Of a stretch of DNA of 64,000 nucleotides, positions 9,280 through 19,239 are shown piece after piece. The DNA lies in assembly GCA_030684395.1 (NCBI GenBank), contig JAUXTT010000026.1, positions 62,001-126,000 on the forward strand, read 5' to 3'. The position numbers and the translations under genes are program-made. Every line of letters starts with the position of its first letter. The first letter of the stretch is position 1. This DNA is from Bacteroidota bacterium. GTDB taxonomy: Bacteria > Bacteroidota > Bacteroidia > B-17B0 > Aurantibacillaceae. Below the pieces are notes generated by a model that saw only the letters and a program-made list of their open reading frames with translations, made no database searches and was not told the DNA's origin.

Positions 9280-10511
9280 TGAAAAACTACTTTGCAATTA
9301 CCGCATTTGTTTTGTCTTTGGTTTCTTGTTCGAACAAACAAGCCGAGCAAACTTCTTCAGAGGAAGAAAAAACAGTTTCAACAAACACCTCATCAACTAC
9401 TTCATGTCCTTATTTAACCCAGGATGAAAAGGGCAATGTAGTGATGAGCTGGGTAAAGGAGATCAACGATAGTATTGCTTTTGTATGTTATGCTTTGTCA
9501 CAGGATAAGGGAATAAGCTTTGGTGAACCTGTTGAGATCAAGGCTACTAAAGATGTTCATCCACATGGAGAAAACTTACCCAAACTACTTTTTAAACCAA
9601 GCGGTGAAATTATCGTGATATGGGGAGTAAACAACGCAAACCCCAAAAGCAAGTATTCGGGTTTAGTTTATTATTCTCAGTCTTTTGATGAAGGAAAAAC
9701 ATGGGCCAACCCGATCGCACTTGTAAAAGATACATCAGCATACGATCAACGTTATTTTGACATGGAACTTTTGCCAAACGGTGAAGCAATGGTTATTTGG
9801 CTTGACAATCGCGGTGAAAAAGAGAAGGAAGGATCTACATTATTCTGCGCGGTAACTAATGGAAAAACCGGCTTTTTAAATGAGAAAGCAATTGGTGAAA
9901 CATGCTGCCCATGCTGTCGAACTGATTTATTTGTAGACAGCAAGGGAACTATTCATGCTTCTTATCGGGATATTATAAATGATTCTATTCGTGATATGGT
10001 GCAACTGGTTTCTTCAGATAATGGAAGTACCTTTTCGCAACCGATCCGAATCAGTGCAGATAACTGGGTAATTAATGGCTGTCCTCATACCGGGCCAACC
10101 GTTACTGAAAACAATGCCGGTCTTCATTTCGCCTGGTATACAATGGGTGGCGGCGAAGGTGTTTTTTATTGTAAGTCGTCTGATTTTGGGAAAACATTTT
10201 CTAAAAGGGATATAGTAAGCAGTAATCCTTCAGCAAAACATCCTCAGATTGCAGCTCTTCCGAATGGAAATGTTGTAATTGTTTGGGATGAATCAGTAAA
10301 AAAAGGAGAGAAGGTTAACGCATGGATAGGCTTACAAGTTAGGAATTCTAAAGGAAAAATTATTTCCTCAAAATTTGTTTCTTCTGATGATGCTTTTTCT
10401 GAATTTGCAGTATTAAAAGTGATTGATGAAAATAATATCTTAGTTGTTTACAACCAACGAATAAACGGAAGGAAAAGTATTAGTCATAAAACGGTAGCAC
10501 TTAACAATTAA
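9279..10511 (+). CDS. BNR/sialidase-like beta-propeller lipoprotein with CCPCC motif
   Basis: Lipobox LVSCSNK; repeated SxDxGxTF/W blades (SQDKGISFGEP, SFDEGKTWANP, SSDNGSTFSQP, SSDFGKTFSKR); ETCCPCCRTDL. ATG overlaps the TonB receptor stop by 1 nt (TAATG). Confidence 0.75.
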   Translation: MKNYFAITAFVLSLVSCSNKQAEQTSSEEEKTVSTNTSSTTSCPYLTQDEKGNVVMSWVKEINDSIAFVCYALSQDKGISFGEPVEIKATKDVHPHGENLPKLLFKPSGEIIVIWGVNNANPKSKYSGLVYYSQSFDEGKTWANPIALVKDTSAYDQRYFDMELLPNGEAMVIWLDNRGEKEKEGSTLFCAVTNGKTGFLNEKAIGETCCPCCRTDLFVDSKGTIHASYRDIINDSIRDMVQLVSSDNGSTFSQPIRISADNWVINGCPHTGPTVTENNAGLHFAWYTMGGGEGVFYCKSSDFGKTFSKRDIVSSNPSAKHPQIAALPNGNVVIVWDESVKKGEKVNAWIGLQVRNSKGKIISSKFVSSDDAFSEFAVLKVIDENNILVVYNQRINGRKSISHKTVALNN

Positions 10512-10514
10512 AGC

Positions 10515-10556
10515 AAAAAGGGGCTGTTCTCTACTTTTGAGACAGCCTCTTTTTTA
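10515..10556. terminator. Rho-independent terminator between convergent genes
   Basis: AAAAAGGGGCTGTTCTC-N7-GAGACAGCCTCTTTTTT. Confidence 0.75.
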
Positions 10557-10574
10557 TTATTTCCAAAACTCATT

Positions 10575-11855
10575 TTAATTTTTCATGAGATCTTTTCCAA
10601 TATCTCTGCGGTAATATTTATTCGTGTAGGTGATCTTCTCTGCACTCGAGAAACTTTTATTTACTGCTTCCTGAATTGTATATCCAAAAGAAGTAACGGC
10701 GATCAATCGACCTCCATTGGTAAGTACTTTGTTTCCTTCTTGTTTAGTTCCTGCATGAAAAGCAATACTCTCTTTCACCTGATCCAAGCCGCTTACTTCG
10801 TGTCCTTTTTCATATTCTTCAGGATACCCTCCTGCTACCATCATTACTGTTGTTGCAATGCGTGAATCCAGTTCGAATGATGTTTTATCCAATTCTTGTT
10901 TGCCAACCGCTTCTAATAATTCTAACAGATCTGATTTTATTCTTGGAATTACCACTTCTGTTTCCGGATCGCCCATTCGGCAATTGTATTCAATAACGGA
11001 TGGTTCGCCATTATCATTCATTAATCCAATAAAAATAAAACCCCGGTAATCAATTCCCTCTTTGTTTAAACCTGCGATGGTTGGTTTCACAATTTTCTCT
11101 TCTACTTTTTTCAAAAAAGCTTCGTCGGCAAATGGCACAGGGCTTACTGCTCCCATCCCACCTGTGTTTAAACCTGTGTCGCCTTCGCCAATACGTTTGT
11201 AATCTTTTGCCGAAGGAAGAAGTTTATAGGATTTTCCATCGGTTAAAACAAATACACTTAATTCTATCCCATGCAAAAATTCTTCGATCACTACCTTCGC
11301 GCTTGCCGCTCCAAACTTAGCGTCGGAGATCATCGCTTTTAATTCTGCTTTTGCTTCGTTAATATCATTCAATATCAAAACGCCCTTACCGGCAGCTAAA
11401 CCATCTGCTTTTAATACGAAGGGTGGTTTTAGTGATTCCAGAAATTTATATCCCTCTTCTAAATTAGTTTTATCAAAACTTGCATAACGTGCTGTTGGAA
11501 CACCGTGTTTGATCATGAACTGTTTCGAGAAATCTTTACTTCCTTCTAACTGTGCTCCATCTTTTTTTGGACCAATAACCGGAATATCTTTCAACACATC
11601 ATCAGCTAAAAAATAATCGTGAATTCCCTTTACCAATGGATCTTCAGGCCCAACCAAAACCAGGTCAATTCCTTTTTCCCAAACCAGGTTTTTTACTGCA
11701 TCAAAATCAGTGGCACTTATATTTACATTCGTTCCGCAATGAGCTGTTCCGGCGTTGCCCGGGGCTATGTATAAATTCTCCAGCTTTTTACTTTGTGCGA
11801 TCTTCCACGCAAATGCATGTTCTCTTCCTCCTGATCCTAAAATTAAAACGTTCAT
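10575..11855 (-). CDS. purD: Phosphoribosylamine--glycine ligase
   Basis: MNVLILGSGGREHAFAWKIAQS, GPEDPLVKGI, LKADGLAAGKGVL, EYNCRMGDPETEVV. Confidence 0.97.
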   Translation of the reverse strand: MNVLILGSGGREHAFAWKIAQSKKLENLYIAPGNAGTAHCGTNVNISATDFDAVKNLVWEKGIDLVLVGPEDPLVKGIHDYFLADDVLKDIPVIGPKKDGAQLEGSKDFSKQFMIKHGVPTARYASFDKTNLEEGYKFLESLKPPFVLKADGLAAGKGVLILNDINEAKAELKAMISDAKFGAASAKVVIEEFLHGIELSVFVLTDGKSYKLLPSAKDYKRIGEGDTGLNTGGMGAVSPVPFADEAFLKKVEEKIVKPTIAGLNKEGIDYRGFIFIGLMNDNGEPSVIEYNCRMGDPETEVVIPRIKSDLLELLEAVGKQELDKTSFELDSRIATTVMMVAGGYPEEYEKGHEVSGLDQVKESIAFHAGTKQEGNKVLTNGGRLIAVTSFGYTIQEAVNKSFSSAEKITYTNKYYRRDIGKDLMKN

Positions 11856-11903
11856 ATCACAAATTTTTCATCCCTTCGGGGTTTGGTTGAATATATCTTT
11901 TTT

Positions 11904-13226
11904 CTATTTGGGTAAATTGTATTTGTTCATGTATTTATTGTACAGATCTTTTTGCGTATTGTTCAGGTTTACTTTTCTTCCATCGATAAAAGCCCACTCA
12001 ATATTATTTGTTCTCATATCCAAAGCATCGCCGGTAGATACGATCAAAGAAGCATTCTTTCCTGTTTCGATGGTTCCGATCTTGTCATCTACTTTCATAA
12101 TCTTTGCAGCATTATATGTAATTGCGGCAAGTGCCTGTTCTTTTGTTAGTCCGTAGGCACATGCCGTACCTGCAAGAAATGGAAGATTTCGTGTATTCAT
12201 TCCCTCCATATCTCCTTCGTTTTGTATACAAAATAACACGCTGTCTTTTTGCAATAAATAGGGCAATTTAAATGGCTGATCCACATCTTCCTGCTCCAGA
12301 TTTGGTAAATCATGCAAACGATTTACCATTACCGAAACACTGTTCTCCTTCAGTAGCTTTGTTACTTTCCATGCATCTCTGCCTCCAACCACAACTACAT
12401 TTTTCAGTTTGAAGTAATTTGAAAAATTCACAACTCCAATAATATCTTTCACATAGTTAGCATGAAAATACACACTTGCTTTCCCCTCGAAAACGGGACG
12501 CATAGCCTCACAACGTAAATTGGTTTCCTGCACCTCTTTGTTATTACAATAATAATTCGCGTCGGTAAAAAACTTCTTCAGCTTGTTTACTTCATCAGTG
12601 TATTTATCGTTGGTAGAGGAAGGTTCCGGTTCTGCCCACCATCCGTGACGTTGAATTGAATTTGGAAAATTTACGTGTATTCCGTCATCCGTTTTTAAAA
12701 CAGCATCTTCCCAGTTCCAACCATCCAGAGAAAGGATGCTTGACTTTCCACTAATAGTTCCGTTTCTGGGAGTAACCTGTGCATAAAGCACTCCATTTGT
12801 ACGGACAGTGCTTGACACTTTACTATCGGTATTAAATGCTATAAGTGAACGCACGTGTGGGTTAAATTGTCCTACCTCAGCAAAATCCTTTGTTGCCCTA
12901 ACTTCGTCGATTTCGCTTAACCCCAAAGTAGAATTGGGAGCAATAAACCCGGGATAAACATGTTTGCCGTCTATATTAATAGTGGTATCGTAGGCATTCT
13001 TATCCAGCTTCATTTTCTTTAGATCATCTCCGCTTGCTACAAAGCTGATCTTCCCATCTTTAAATCCAACAGCACCTCCTTCCAACACTTTTCCATTACC
13101 AACATGTACAGTGGCTCCCCATAACAAAATTGATTTTGTTTGTTTTGCTCCCGGAGCAGGAACTTGTGCTTTTACTGTGCTTACAGTTAAAAGTCCTGTA
13201 ACAACTAAAGAGGTGATTTTAATCAT
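11904..13226 (-). CDS. Amidohydrolase family protein (secreted)
   Basis: Signal peptide; ILLWGATVHVGNGKVLEGGAVGFKDGKI...GKHVYPGFIAPNSTLG and C-terminal ALAAITYNAAKIMKVDDKIGTIETGKNASLIV. Confidence 0.8.
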   Translation of the reverse strand: MIKITSLVVTGLLTVSTVKAQVPAPGAKQTKSILLWGATVHVGNGKVLEGGAVGFKDGKISFVASGDDLKKMKLDKNAYDTTINIDGKHVYPGFIAPNSTLGLSEIDEVRATKDFAEVGQFNPHVRSLIAFNTDSKVSSTVRTNGVLYAQVTPRNGTISGKSSILSLDGWNWEDAVLKTDDGIHVNFPNSIQRHGWWAEPEPSSTNDKYTDEVNKLKKFFTDANYYCNNKEVQETNLRCEAMRPVFEGKASVYFHANYVKDIIGVVNFSNYFKLKNVVVVGGRDAWKVTKLLKENSVSVMVNRLHDLPNLEQEDVDQPFKLPYLLQKDSVLFCIQNEGDMEGMNTRNLPFLAGTACAYGLTKEQALAAITYNAAKIMKVDDKIGTIETGKNASLIVSTGDALDMRTNNIEWAFIDGRKVNLNNTQKDLYNKYMNKYNLPK

Positions 13227-13460
13227 AATTACGGATTTTTACAGGAAAATATCAGGAAGCAAAGATAAAAAACTAATTGAACCCAAATTATGCTTGTTGC
13301 ATAATTTGCCTGAAAAGCCGGGCAAGCCTAGTGTCAAGCTCCGATTTTTAACATCATGGCTTGACGAAAACCGCTTTTTTGTCATTTGTGCGTTAAAAAC
13401 ATTACACAAGCATGATTGAAAACTGCCCTATAAGACTTGCGGTAAAAACAATAGATTTTG

Positions 13461-13468
13461 TATTTTTG
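13461..13468 (+). promoter_or_regulatory. Bacteroidota-type -7 box (TATTTTTG) for sterol desaturase gene
   Basis: TTG at 13437-13439, 21-nt spacer, TATTTTTG, 5 nt before ATG 13474. Confidence 0.5.
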
Positions 13469-13473
13469 CGTCC

Positions 13474-14361
13474 ATGTTTGAAGAGTTTAGAGAGGCCTTA
13501 CTAATAATGATTTCCACTCCTATCTATGTAATAGTGATTGGGGCTGAAATTCTTTTTAGTAGTTTTTACAACCACAACAATTATAGCAAGAAAGGAACGA
13601 TTGAAAACATCTACCTAATGTTCCTGAACATGGGGCTGGACATTTTGATGAGAGGTGTTTGTTTGTTGATCCTGAATTTCTTTTTTCAGTTTCATTTTGT
13701 TGAATTACAGAATCAATGGGCATACTGGATTGTTCTAATAATCGGGCAGGACTTTTTATTTTACCTCTTACATTATGTAGATCACTACGTACGGTTCTTT
13801 TGGGCGGTGCATGTTACGCATCACTCATCCGAAGAGTTTAATTTAACTGTGGGATTTCGATCTTCGGTTTTTCAACCTTTGTATCGTTTCATTTATTTTA
13901 TTCCATTATCTCTCTGTGGGTTTGCGGGCAAAGACATTATGTTTATTTATTCTGCAACACAGATCTACGGAATTTTGATCCATACCAAATACATTAACAA
14001 GTTGGGGCCTTTGGAGTGGATCTTTTCAACGCCTTCACATCACAGGGTTCATCACGCATCCAACATCCCTTATCTGGATAAGAATATGGGAATGTTACTT
14101 ATAATCTGGGATCGTATGTTTGGAACTTTTGCTGAAGAAAGAGCTGATGAACCCGTACGTTATGGTTTAACTGAAAACATCAAAAGCCGTCATCCGGCTC
14201 ATGTTGTTTTTCATGAATGGGTAGGGATTTCGAAAGACCTCAAAAAATCAAGTTCTTTCAAACACAAATTAAAATACCTGTTTGCACCTCCCGGATGGAG
14301 CCATGACGGTTCTAAAAAAACAGCCAAGCAGTTAAGAGAAGAGCATCACTCCAGGAAATAA
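13474..14361 (+). CDS. Sterol desaturase / fatty acid hydroxylase superfamily membrane protein
   Basis: HYVDH, HVTHHS, HHRVHH histidine motifs with multiple TM helices. Confidence 0.88.
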   Translation: MFEEFREALLIMISTPIYVIVIGAEILFSSFYNHNNYSKKGTIENIYLMFLNMGLDILMRGVCLLILNFFFQFHFVELQNQWAYWIVLIIGQDFLFYLLHYVDHYVRFFWAVHVTHHSSEEFNLTVGFRSSVFQPLYRFIYFIPLSLCGFAGKDIMFIYSATQIYGILIHTKYINKLGPLEWIFSTPSHHRVHHASNIPYLDKNMGMLLIIWDRMFGTFAEERADEPVRYGLTENIKSRHPAHVVFHEWVGISKDLKKSSSFKHKLKYLFAPPGWSHDGSKKTAKQLREEHHSRK

Positions 14362-14658
14362 TTAAACAATTTGCAGCAAAGTTCGGTGCGCTACAAATTT
14401 ATTGGTATACCTTTCAGAATGTTCTCTTTGCAAAGCAGGCGCAAATTCCTTCTGATACTTTTCATAAATCTCCATAGTGTCGAAATGATATTGCACGGAA
14501 TAAGTTACTCCTTCATCATCAACCAACACTCTTAAAATCCGATTCTCAGTAAAACAACCTGTATTCAAAACATCAGGAATGTGTTTTTCTTTCATCCATT
14601 TTAACCAATCTTCATGAGCGGATTCATCTAAATTTACCGTTACGTTATATATGAACAT
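14362..14658 (-). CDS. DUF4286 family protein
   Basis: 98 aa; MFIYNVTVNLDESAHEDWLKWMKEKHIPDVLNTGCF is characteristic. Confidence 0.8.
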   Translation of the reverse strand: MFIYNVTVNLDESAHEDWLKWMKEKHIPDVLNTGCFTENRILRVLVDDEGVTYSVQYHFDTMEIYEKYQKEFAPALQREHSERYTNKFVAHRTLLQIV

Positions 14659-14740
14659 ATTTTATTTCTTTATTAACTAAAACTTCCTTCTGTGCAATGG
14701 TAGCTGAGCGTCCGCCTGACGGACGGGCAGATAGTCGAAA

Positions 14741-16468
14741 CTAGAATTTTGCTCTTGCTTTACGTTTTGTATTATCCAAATTCACACTTTGACTTCTTGG
14801 ATATTTGACCGAATAAGTTAACACTACTTTTTTTGATTCATCCGGTGCCAGTGTCATACTCCATTTTAATTTTCCTGTTGCAGGATCTAATTGAGCTTTT
14901 GAAAGTTCTATACTTTCAACAACAATATCGGCATTTTTTGAAACAGGTAACTGATCGTTCAATTCCAGATTCACTGCTCCCTTGCGATTATTCTTCACTA
15001 CCATCTCATAAGAAAAAGTTGCCTTTCTGTTATTCCCAATTACTTTATCTTTATTCATATCTTTCAACTTGGTACGTGTAACAACAATTTTTTTGTCGCG
15101 ACCAAAAGAAAGATCTAAGGTGTCATCAACACTGCGTGGATTGATATATGATTGCCCAACGTAAGTTCCACCGAAATAAACATTAGCTGTTCCTTCTACC
15201 AAATTTAATTCTTCCCAACCTGTTATACGCGCCAACATAAATGCTTCTTTTTCGATTTTAGGCACGCAGAAATGTTTGTAGGTTGCCGGTAAGTTATACG
15301 ATGTAACATCTACCAAATAAGGTTTTGCATCCGACGGAATCGAATACATTTGTTTAATATCAAATTCAGCACTAAGTTCAGAAACCTGTATTTCTTCGTA
15401 TGCAATAACTGCTTTTTGATTTTTTTGTTTCTCGCTTTCCTTTTTCAATTCCTGAGAATACAACTTATCCATAGTCATGCTCGCAGGTGCATTATACAGT
15501 TCGTTGTTATTTTGTTGAACCTGATTGATATTAGAGTTATTTGAATTATTGTTGTCGTATCCTCCGTAACTCTGCTGTTGATATGCATATTGCGTTTTGT
15601 AATTTAAGTACCACGTTGCCAGTTCCGGTTTAGAAGCATTCTTCATTGGGTCTCCGGTAGACAGTTTTATTTTAATATCATTCCAGTCAACGTTAGTATT
15701 ATTAAACACTTTTGCCTTGTACTTTAACTGGATTGGGTTATTAATGTCTTCCGCAATAAGATCATAAGTAGGAACCCAGCCTGCATTTGCAACAATGTAC
15801 TTTATTTCCAGATCCGAATTTATTTTTGCGGCTCCGTTATTGTTTACCAATATTTCTATTTCAGCGGTTGGATCATTGTCCATAGCACTAAGTTCATACA
15901 AAGCAGCTTGCAGTTTGGTTGCAGTCTTTTGATATCCTGCAATCTTTTTATTCAGCTTAAATGTTTCACCGTTGATCTCCATAATTCGTGAGCGATAGAA
16001 GTCAGCTGCCAGTTTTAGTTCAGCAACTGCCAGACCTTTTTCATTACCACCAATTTTTTGATTAGCAGTAATCATATTTTTCTCCGCCTGAAAAGCATCC
16101 AGATCCCATTGTAGCTTCAATATATTATCATTAACCATTTCCAACGAATCTTTCAGTTGTTTTGTTTTAGCCGTTTCTTTTGCATTTGTTAAATAATTGA
16201 TCTTATCACTTACCGAAAGCAAAGAAACATCACCTGCAAAAGTTACCTGCACACTTTTAGAAACCAGTTTAGGTGTGATTCCGGAATACACTATTATGTT
16301 TCTTCCCGGGTTCAAAGACACCGTTTTGCGCTGGGTGAGTTCAGCTCCATCTAAATAAAGAATAGCGGCTTCTACCTTTGACTGAATGGTTTGAGAAGGA
16401 ACATTTGTTTGCGCCCAAGCAAATAATACAGGGAACAACATTAAGGATGTAAGAATTGTTTTTTTCAT
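14741..16468 (-). CDS. DUF4139 / mucoidy inhibitor MuiA-like protein
   Basis: VEAAILYLDGAELTQRKTVSLNPGRNIIVYSGITPKL N-domain and NLEELN-type C-domain. Start moved from 16540 to the ATG at 16468 (MKKTILTSLMLFPVLFAWAQ signal peptide). Confidence 0.8.
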   Translation of the reverse strand: MKKTILTSLMLFPVLFAWAQTNVPSQTIQSKVEAAILYLDGAELTQRKTVSLNPGRNIIVYSGITPKLVSKSVQVTFAGDVSLLSVSDKINYLTNAKETAKTKQLKDSLEMVNDNILKLQWDLDAFQAEKNMITANQKIGGNEKGLAVAELKLAADFYRSRIMEINGETFKLNKKIAGYQKTATKLQAALYELSAMDNDPTAEIEILVNNNGAAKINSDLEIKYIVANAGWVPTYDLIAEDINNPIQLKYKAKVFNNTNVDWNDIKIKLSTGDPMKNASKPELATWYLNYKTQYAYQQQSYGGYDNNNSNNSNINQVQQNNNELYNAPASMTMDKLYSQELKKESEKQKNQKAVIAYEEIQVSELSAEFDIKQMYSIPSDAKPYLVDVTSYNLPATYKHFCVPKIEKEAFMLARITGWEELNLVEGTANVYFGGTYVGQSYINPRSVDDTLDLSFGRDKKIVVTRTKLKDMNKDKVIGNNRKATFSYEMVVKNNRKGAVNLELNDQLPVSKNADIVVESIELSKAQLDPATGKLKWSMTLAPDESKKVVLTYSVKYPRSQSVNLDNTKRKARAKF

Positions 16469-16478
16469 ATGCATGTAA

Positions 16479-18317
16479 TTAATTAATAAGATCTCCTCTA
16501 AGTTTACGGAATCGTTTGCGTGCTTCAACCGTATATACACTTGCCGGGTATTTCGTCAACATTTCCTGATAAGTTGTTTTTGCTTTTTCAGTATCATTTA
16601 AATTGTATTGATGGATCTCAGCAATTTTAAATAAGGCATCGTCCCCGAAAATTTCTTCTCCGTATACATCTACAACTCGCTGAAAGGATTCAATTGCTTC
16701 TTTCAATTTGTTTTGTTTTAAAAAGATTATTCCTTTTTTGTAATAAATATCATCTGCCAAACTATGACTATCAAATAGTATATTGATAGAGTCCAGTCTT
16801 GCCAAAGCCGGTTCAATTTTATTTTGCAGGATCAGAAGATCTGCAGAAGAGAACATTTGCAAAGGAACTACATTCGTATCTACATTAATGGCATCACCAA
16901 TTAACAAAGACAAATCCATTGCGTCATTTGAGATTAGCTTGGAGGTTGCGCCCTTTAATACATCTAACTGAGCTTTTGCCCATTTAAAATCGCCATTGTA
17001 ATATGATAATTTTGCATTTCTGAATTTTGCTTCTTGCCCTACAGGATCGTATTTGTATGCCTTTTCTACTTGTGAGTACAACAAAGATGCGTCCCAAATG
17101 TTCCCCGAAATTAGCAACACGTCTCCCAGATCCAGCTTACATTCTGCCTGCATAAATTTATCAATTCCGGGCAAATCAACTGCCTGGGTAAGCAAATCAA
17201 TTGCTTTAAGTATGTCATTAAGATAGTACGCGTGCAAATTAGCCTGTTTACGAACTAATGGAAGTGTGAGTTGGTTTAAACCAAACTCATTAATAGTAGT
17301 GGAAAGTTTTTCGTCCAGTTGTTTCAGATCCTCGGATGTATATGTTCTTTGCTTCACTATCTTATCATACAAAGCATTTGTAGACTCTATGTTAGCCTGG
17401 TTATAATTATAATTATCTTTTCCTTTTGCAAGAACATAGTTGTAACACTTTTCTGCTACATCGTATGCTTCGTTACTTGCACATATTTTTCCCAATTCCA
17501 TTAAACGATACCCATCTTCTTTATTACGCTTATCCATTGCTTTACTTTGTGTGAATGCACCTTCAAAATCTTTTTGCTGCATTTGGATGTAGATCAAAAA
17601 TTCCGAGAAAATTGTTTTCCCGGGGTTTGCCTGAATGCGTTTTTGTAATTCCTGTTTTAATACCGGGTTGCCAAAACCACCTTTTTCATCGTCGTAACCT
17701 AAACTGTTTTGTAAATTATTTTGTACGTTAACCATTTCTGTTTCTTTGTATTCGAGCGCATCCAAATAGGTGTTGATCATGGTTTTCAGATCTCCTTTTT
17801 CCTTATAAATGTCCGCCTTTTCATAATAGTACGGATACAGTCCACTGTTCATTTTAGCCGCTTTATCAAAAGTTTGAATAGCATAGTCGTACAGTTTTAC
17901 TGTTTTGAATGCATTGGCAAGGGTTGCTATTTGCGTATAATCGTTCGGTAGTTCTTTTATTGCCTTTAGATATTGTTCTTCCGATTTTTTGTCTTCCTTT
18001 TGCGATTTATAGATCTCTCCCAAATCAACATACAAATACACTTCGGTTGGGTTTAGTTTTATTTGGCGCTTTACTGTTTTTTCGGCTTTCTTGAGGTCAT
18101 CCGTTTTTACAAGACAAGTAAGATAATACTCGTAATAATTGTGAGGTGCTTTGTCGTATAATTTTTCGTAGTAAAGAATCGCTTTGTCGTACTCTTTGTT
18201 ATTATAGAACTGGAGGGCCAACTGTTCATTGGTATTATTTGTAGGTTGTGCAAAAACAGTATTGCCAAATCCCAGCAAAATGATTATCAAAAAAAATATG
18301 TTACTTGCTGCTTTCAC
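16479..18317 (-). CDS. Tetratricopeptide repeat protein
   Basis: Signal peptide and multiple TPR units (ALQFYNNKEYDKAILYYEKLY; AIESFQRVVDVYG). Confidence 0.85.
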   Translation of the reverse strand: MKAASNIFFLIIILLGFGNTVFAQPTNNTNEQLALQFYNNKEYDKAILYYEKLYDKAPHNYYEYYLTCLVKTDDLKKAEKTVKRQIKLNPTEVYLYVDLGEIYKSQKEDKKSEEQYLKAIKELPNDYTQIATLANAFKTVKLYDYAIQTFDKAAKMNSGLYPYYYEKADIYKEKGDLKTMINTYLDALEYKETEMVNVQNNLQNSLGYDDEKGGFGNPVLKQELQKRIQANPGKTIFSEFLIYIQMQQKDFEGAFTQSKAMDKRNKEDGYRLMELGKICASNEAYDVAEKCYNYVLAKGKDNYNYNQANIESTNALYDKIVKQRTYTSEDLKQLDEKLSTTINEFGLNQLTLPLVRKQANLHAYYLNDILKAIDLLTQAVDLPGIDKFMQAECKLDLGDVLLISGNIWDASLLYSQVEKAYKYDPVGQEAKFRNAKLSYYNGDFKWAKAQLDVLKGATSKLISNDAMDLSLLIGDAINVDTNVVPLQMFSSADLLILQNKIEPALARLDSINILFDSHSLADDIYYKKGIIFLKQNKLKEAIESFQRVVDVYGEEIFGDDALFKIAEIHQYNLNDTEKAKTTYQEMLTKYPASVYTVEARKRFRKLRGDLIN

Positions 18318-18861
18318 TTTTGTATTTATTGATCAGTTTTTCGATCTCACTGTTATATTTATCAAAGGTATCTATACTTTGTTTCGTTAATTCATGATTT
18401 ATGGTGAGCGCCTCCATTATTTTTTTTGCTTCCATTTTTTCCACTGTATAATATTCGTATGCCTTTTCATCATCAATAGCCTGGTTTTTCATGTCAGATG
18501 AAAGTTTGCTTAATTGTTGTTTACTGAATTCAGCATCCTTAATCAGGTTCGAATAATTCTCTTTAATAAACAATAATGGTTCATTCACTCCCCTGTAATT
18601 TTTCAAAGCATTTAAATACTCGTTAGACACCGTATCTTTTATGTTCTGCTCTATCCAACTCACATTGCCTGAATAGGTTTTTGTGTACCTGCCAATCTTA
18701 GCCGTATCAATAGAGGAGAACACGGCCAGATTTTTATCCAGTTCAATGCGTAAGCTATCAAGGCTGTTTACCTGTTCGGTATATTTTGGCTGATCATTGC
18801 AAGAACCAAAAAACACTGAACATATTGCAACAACTATTAAATAAGGGATTTTCATTAGCAA
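18301..18861 (-). CDS. Putative lipoprotein of unknown function
   Basis: Lipobox FFGSCND; helical coiled-coil-like body; overlaps downstream TPR gene by 17 nt. Confidence 0.6.
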   Translation of the reverse strand: MLMKIPYLIVVAICSVFFGSCNDQPKYTEQVNSLDSLRIELDKNLAVFSSIDTAKIGRYTKTYSGNVSWIEQNIKDTVSNEYLNALKNYRGVNEPLLFIKENYSNLIKDAEFSKQQLSKLSSDMKNQAIDDEKAYEYYTVEKMEAKKIMEALTINHELTKQSIDTFDKYNSEIEKLINKYKSESSK

Positions 18862-19017
18862 CTAAAGGTACAAAAAATAGTAGATTTTTGGTGTAGAGAG
18901 TAGATTTTTAAGAACTATTAAGGATTGTGTTTAACAATTTGCATTAAAGTCCATCCTAACATAGTGCATTAAGAGATTTTTAGATTAAATTTGTTTCAAC
19001 AATTTGAATGTCAACAA

Positions 19018-19239
19018 ATGAGTACAAAAGAAATAATAGCCGAAATGCTTTCCTTACCAATTGAGCAAAGAGCCATTGTTGCAGATACTTTATTAAAAAG
19101 CTTAAATGCCCCTGATAAAGACAATGATAAAGAATGGCTAACCCTTGCGAAAAAACGAATGGAGGATGTTAAAACTTCAAAGGTGAAATTGGTAAAAGGA
19201 GAAGATGTTTTTAAGAAACTATGGAAAAAAGCATCTTAA
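19018..19239 (+). CDS. Addiction module antitoxin (putative addiction module component family)
   Basis: MSTKEIIAEMLSLPIEQRAIVADTLLKSLN; overlaps the following RelE/ParE-type ORF. Confidence 0.82.
   Translation: MSTKEIIAEMLSLPIEQRAIVADTLLKSLNAPDKDNDKEWLTLAKKRMEDVKTSKVKLVKGEDVFKKLWKKAS

Noticed and set aside
11755-12156. 133-aa plus-strand ORF and the neighbouring 11636..11890 ORF
   Set aside because: Antisense to purD and the amidohydrolase; Phe/Ser/Cys-rich composition typical of shadow frames in AT-rich DNA.
14710-14730. GTCCGCCTGACGGACGGGCAG hairpin between DUF4286 and DUF4139 genes
   Set aside because: Short 5-bp stem with no T tract; looks like a common intergenic repeat but evidence in this window is a single copy.
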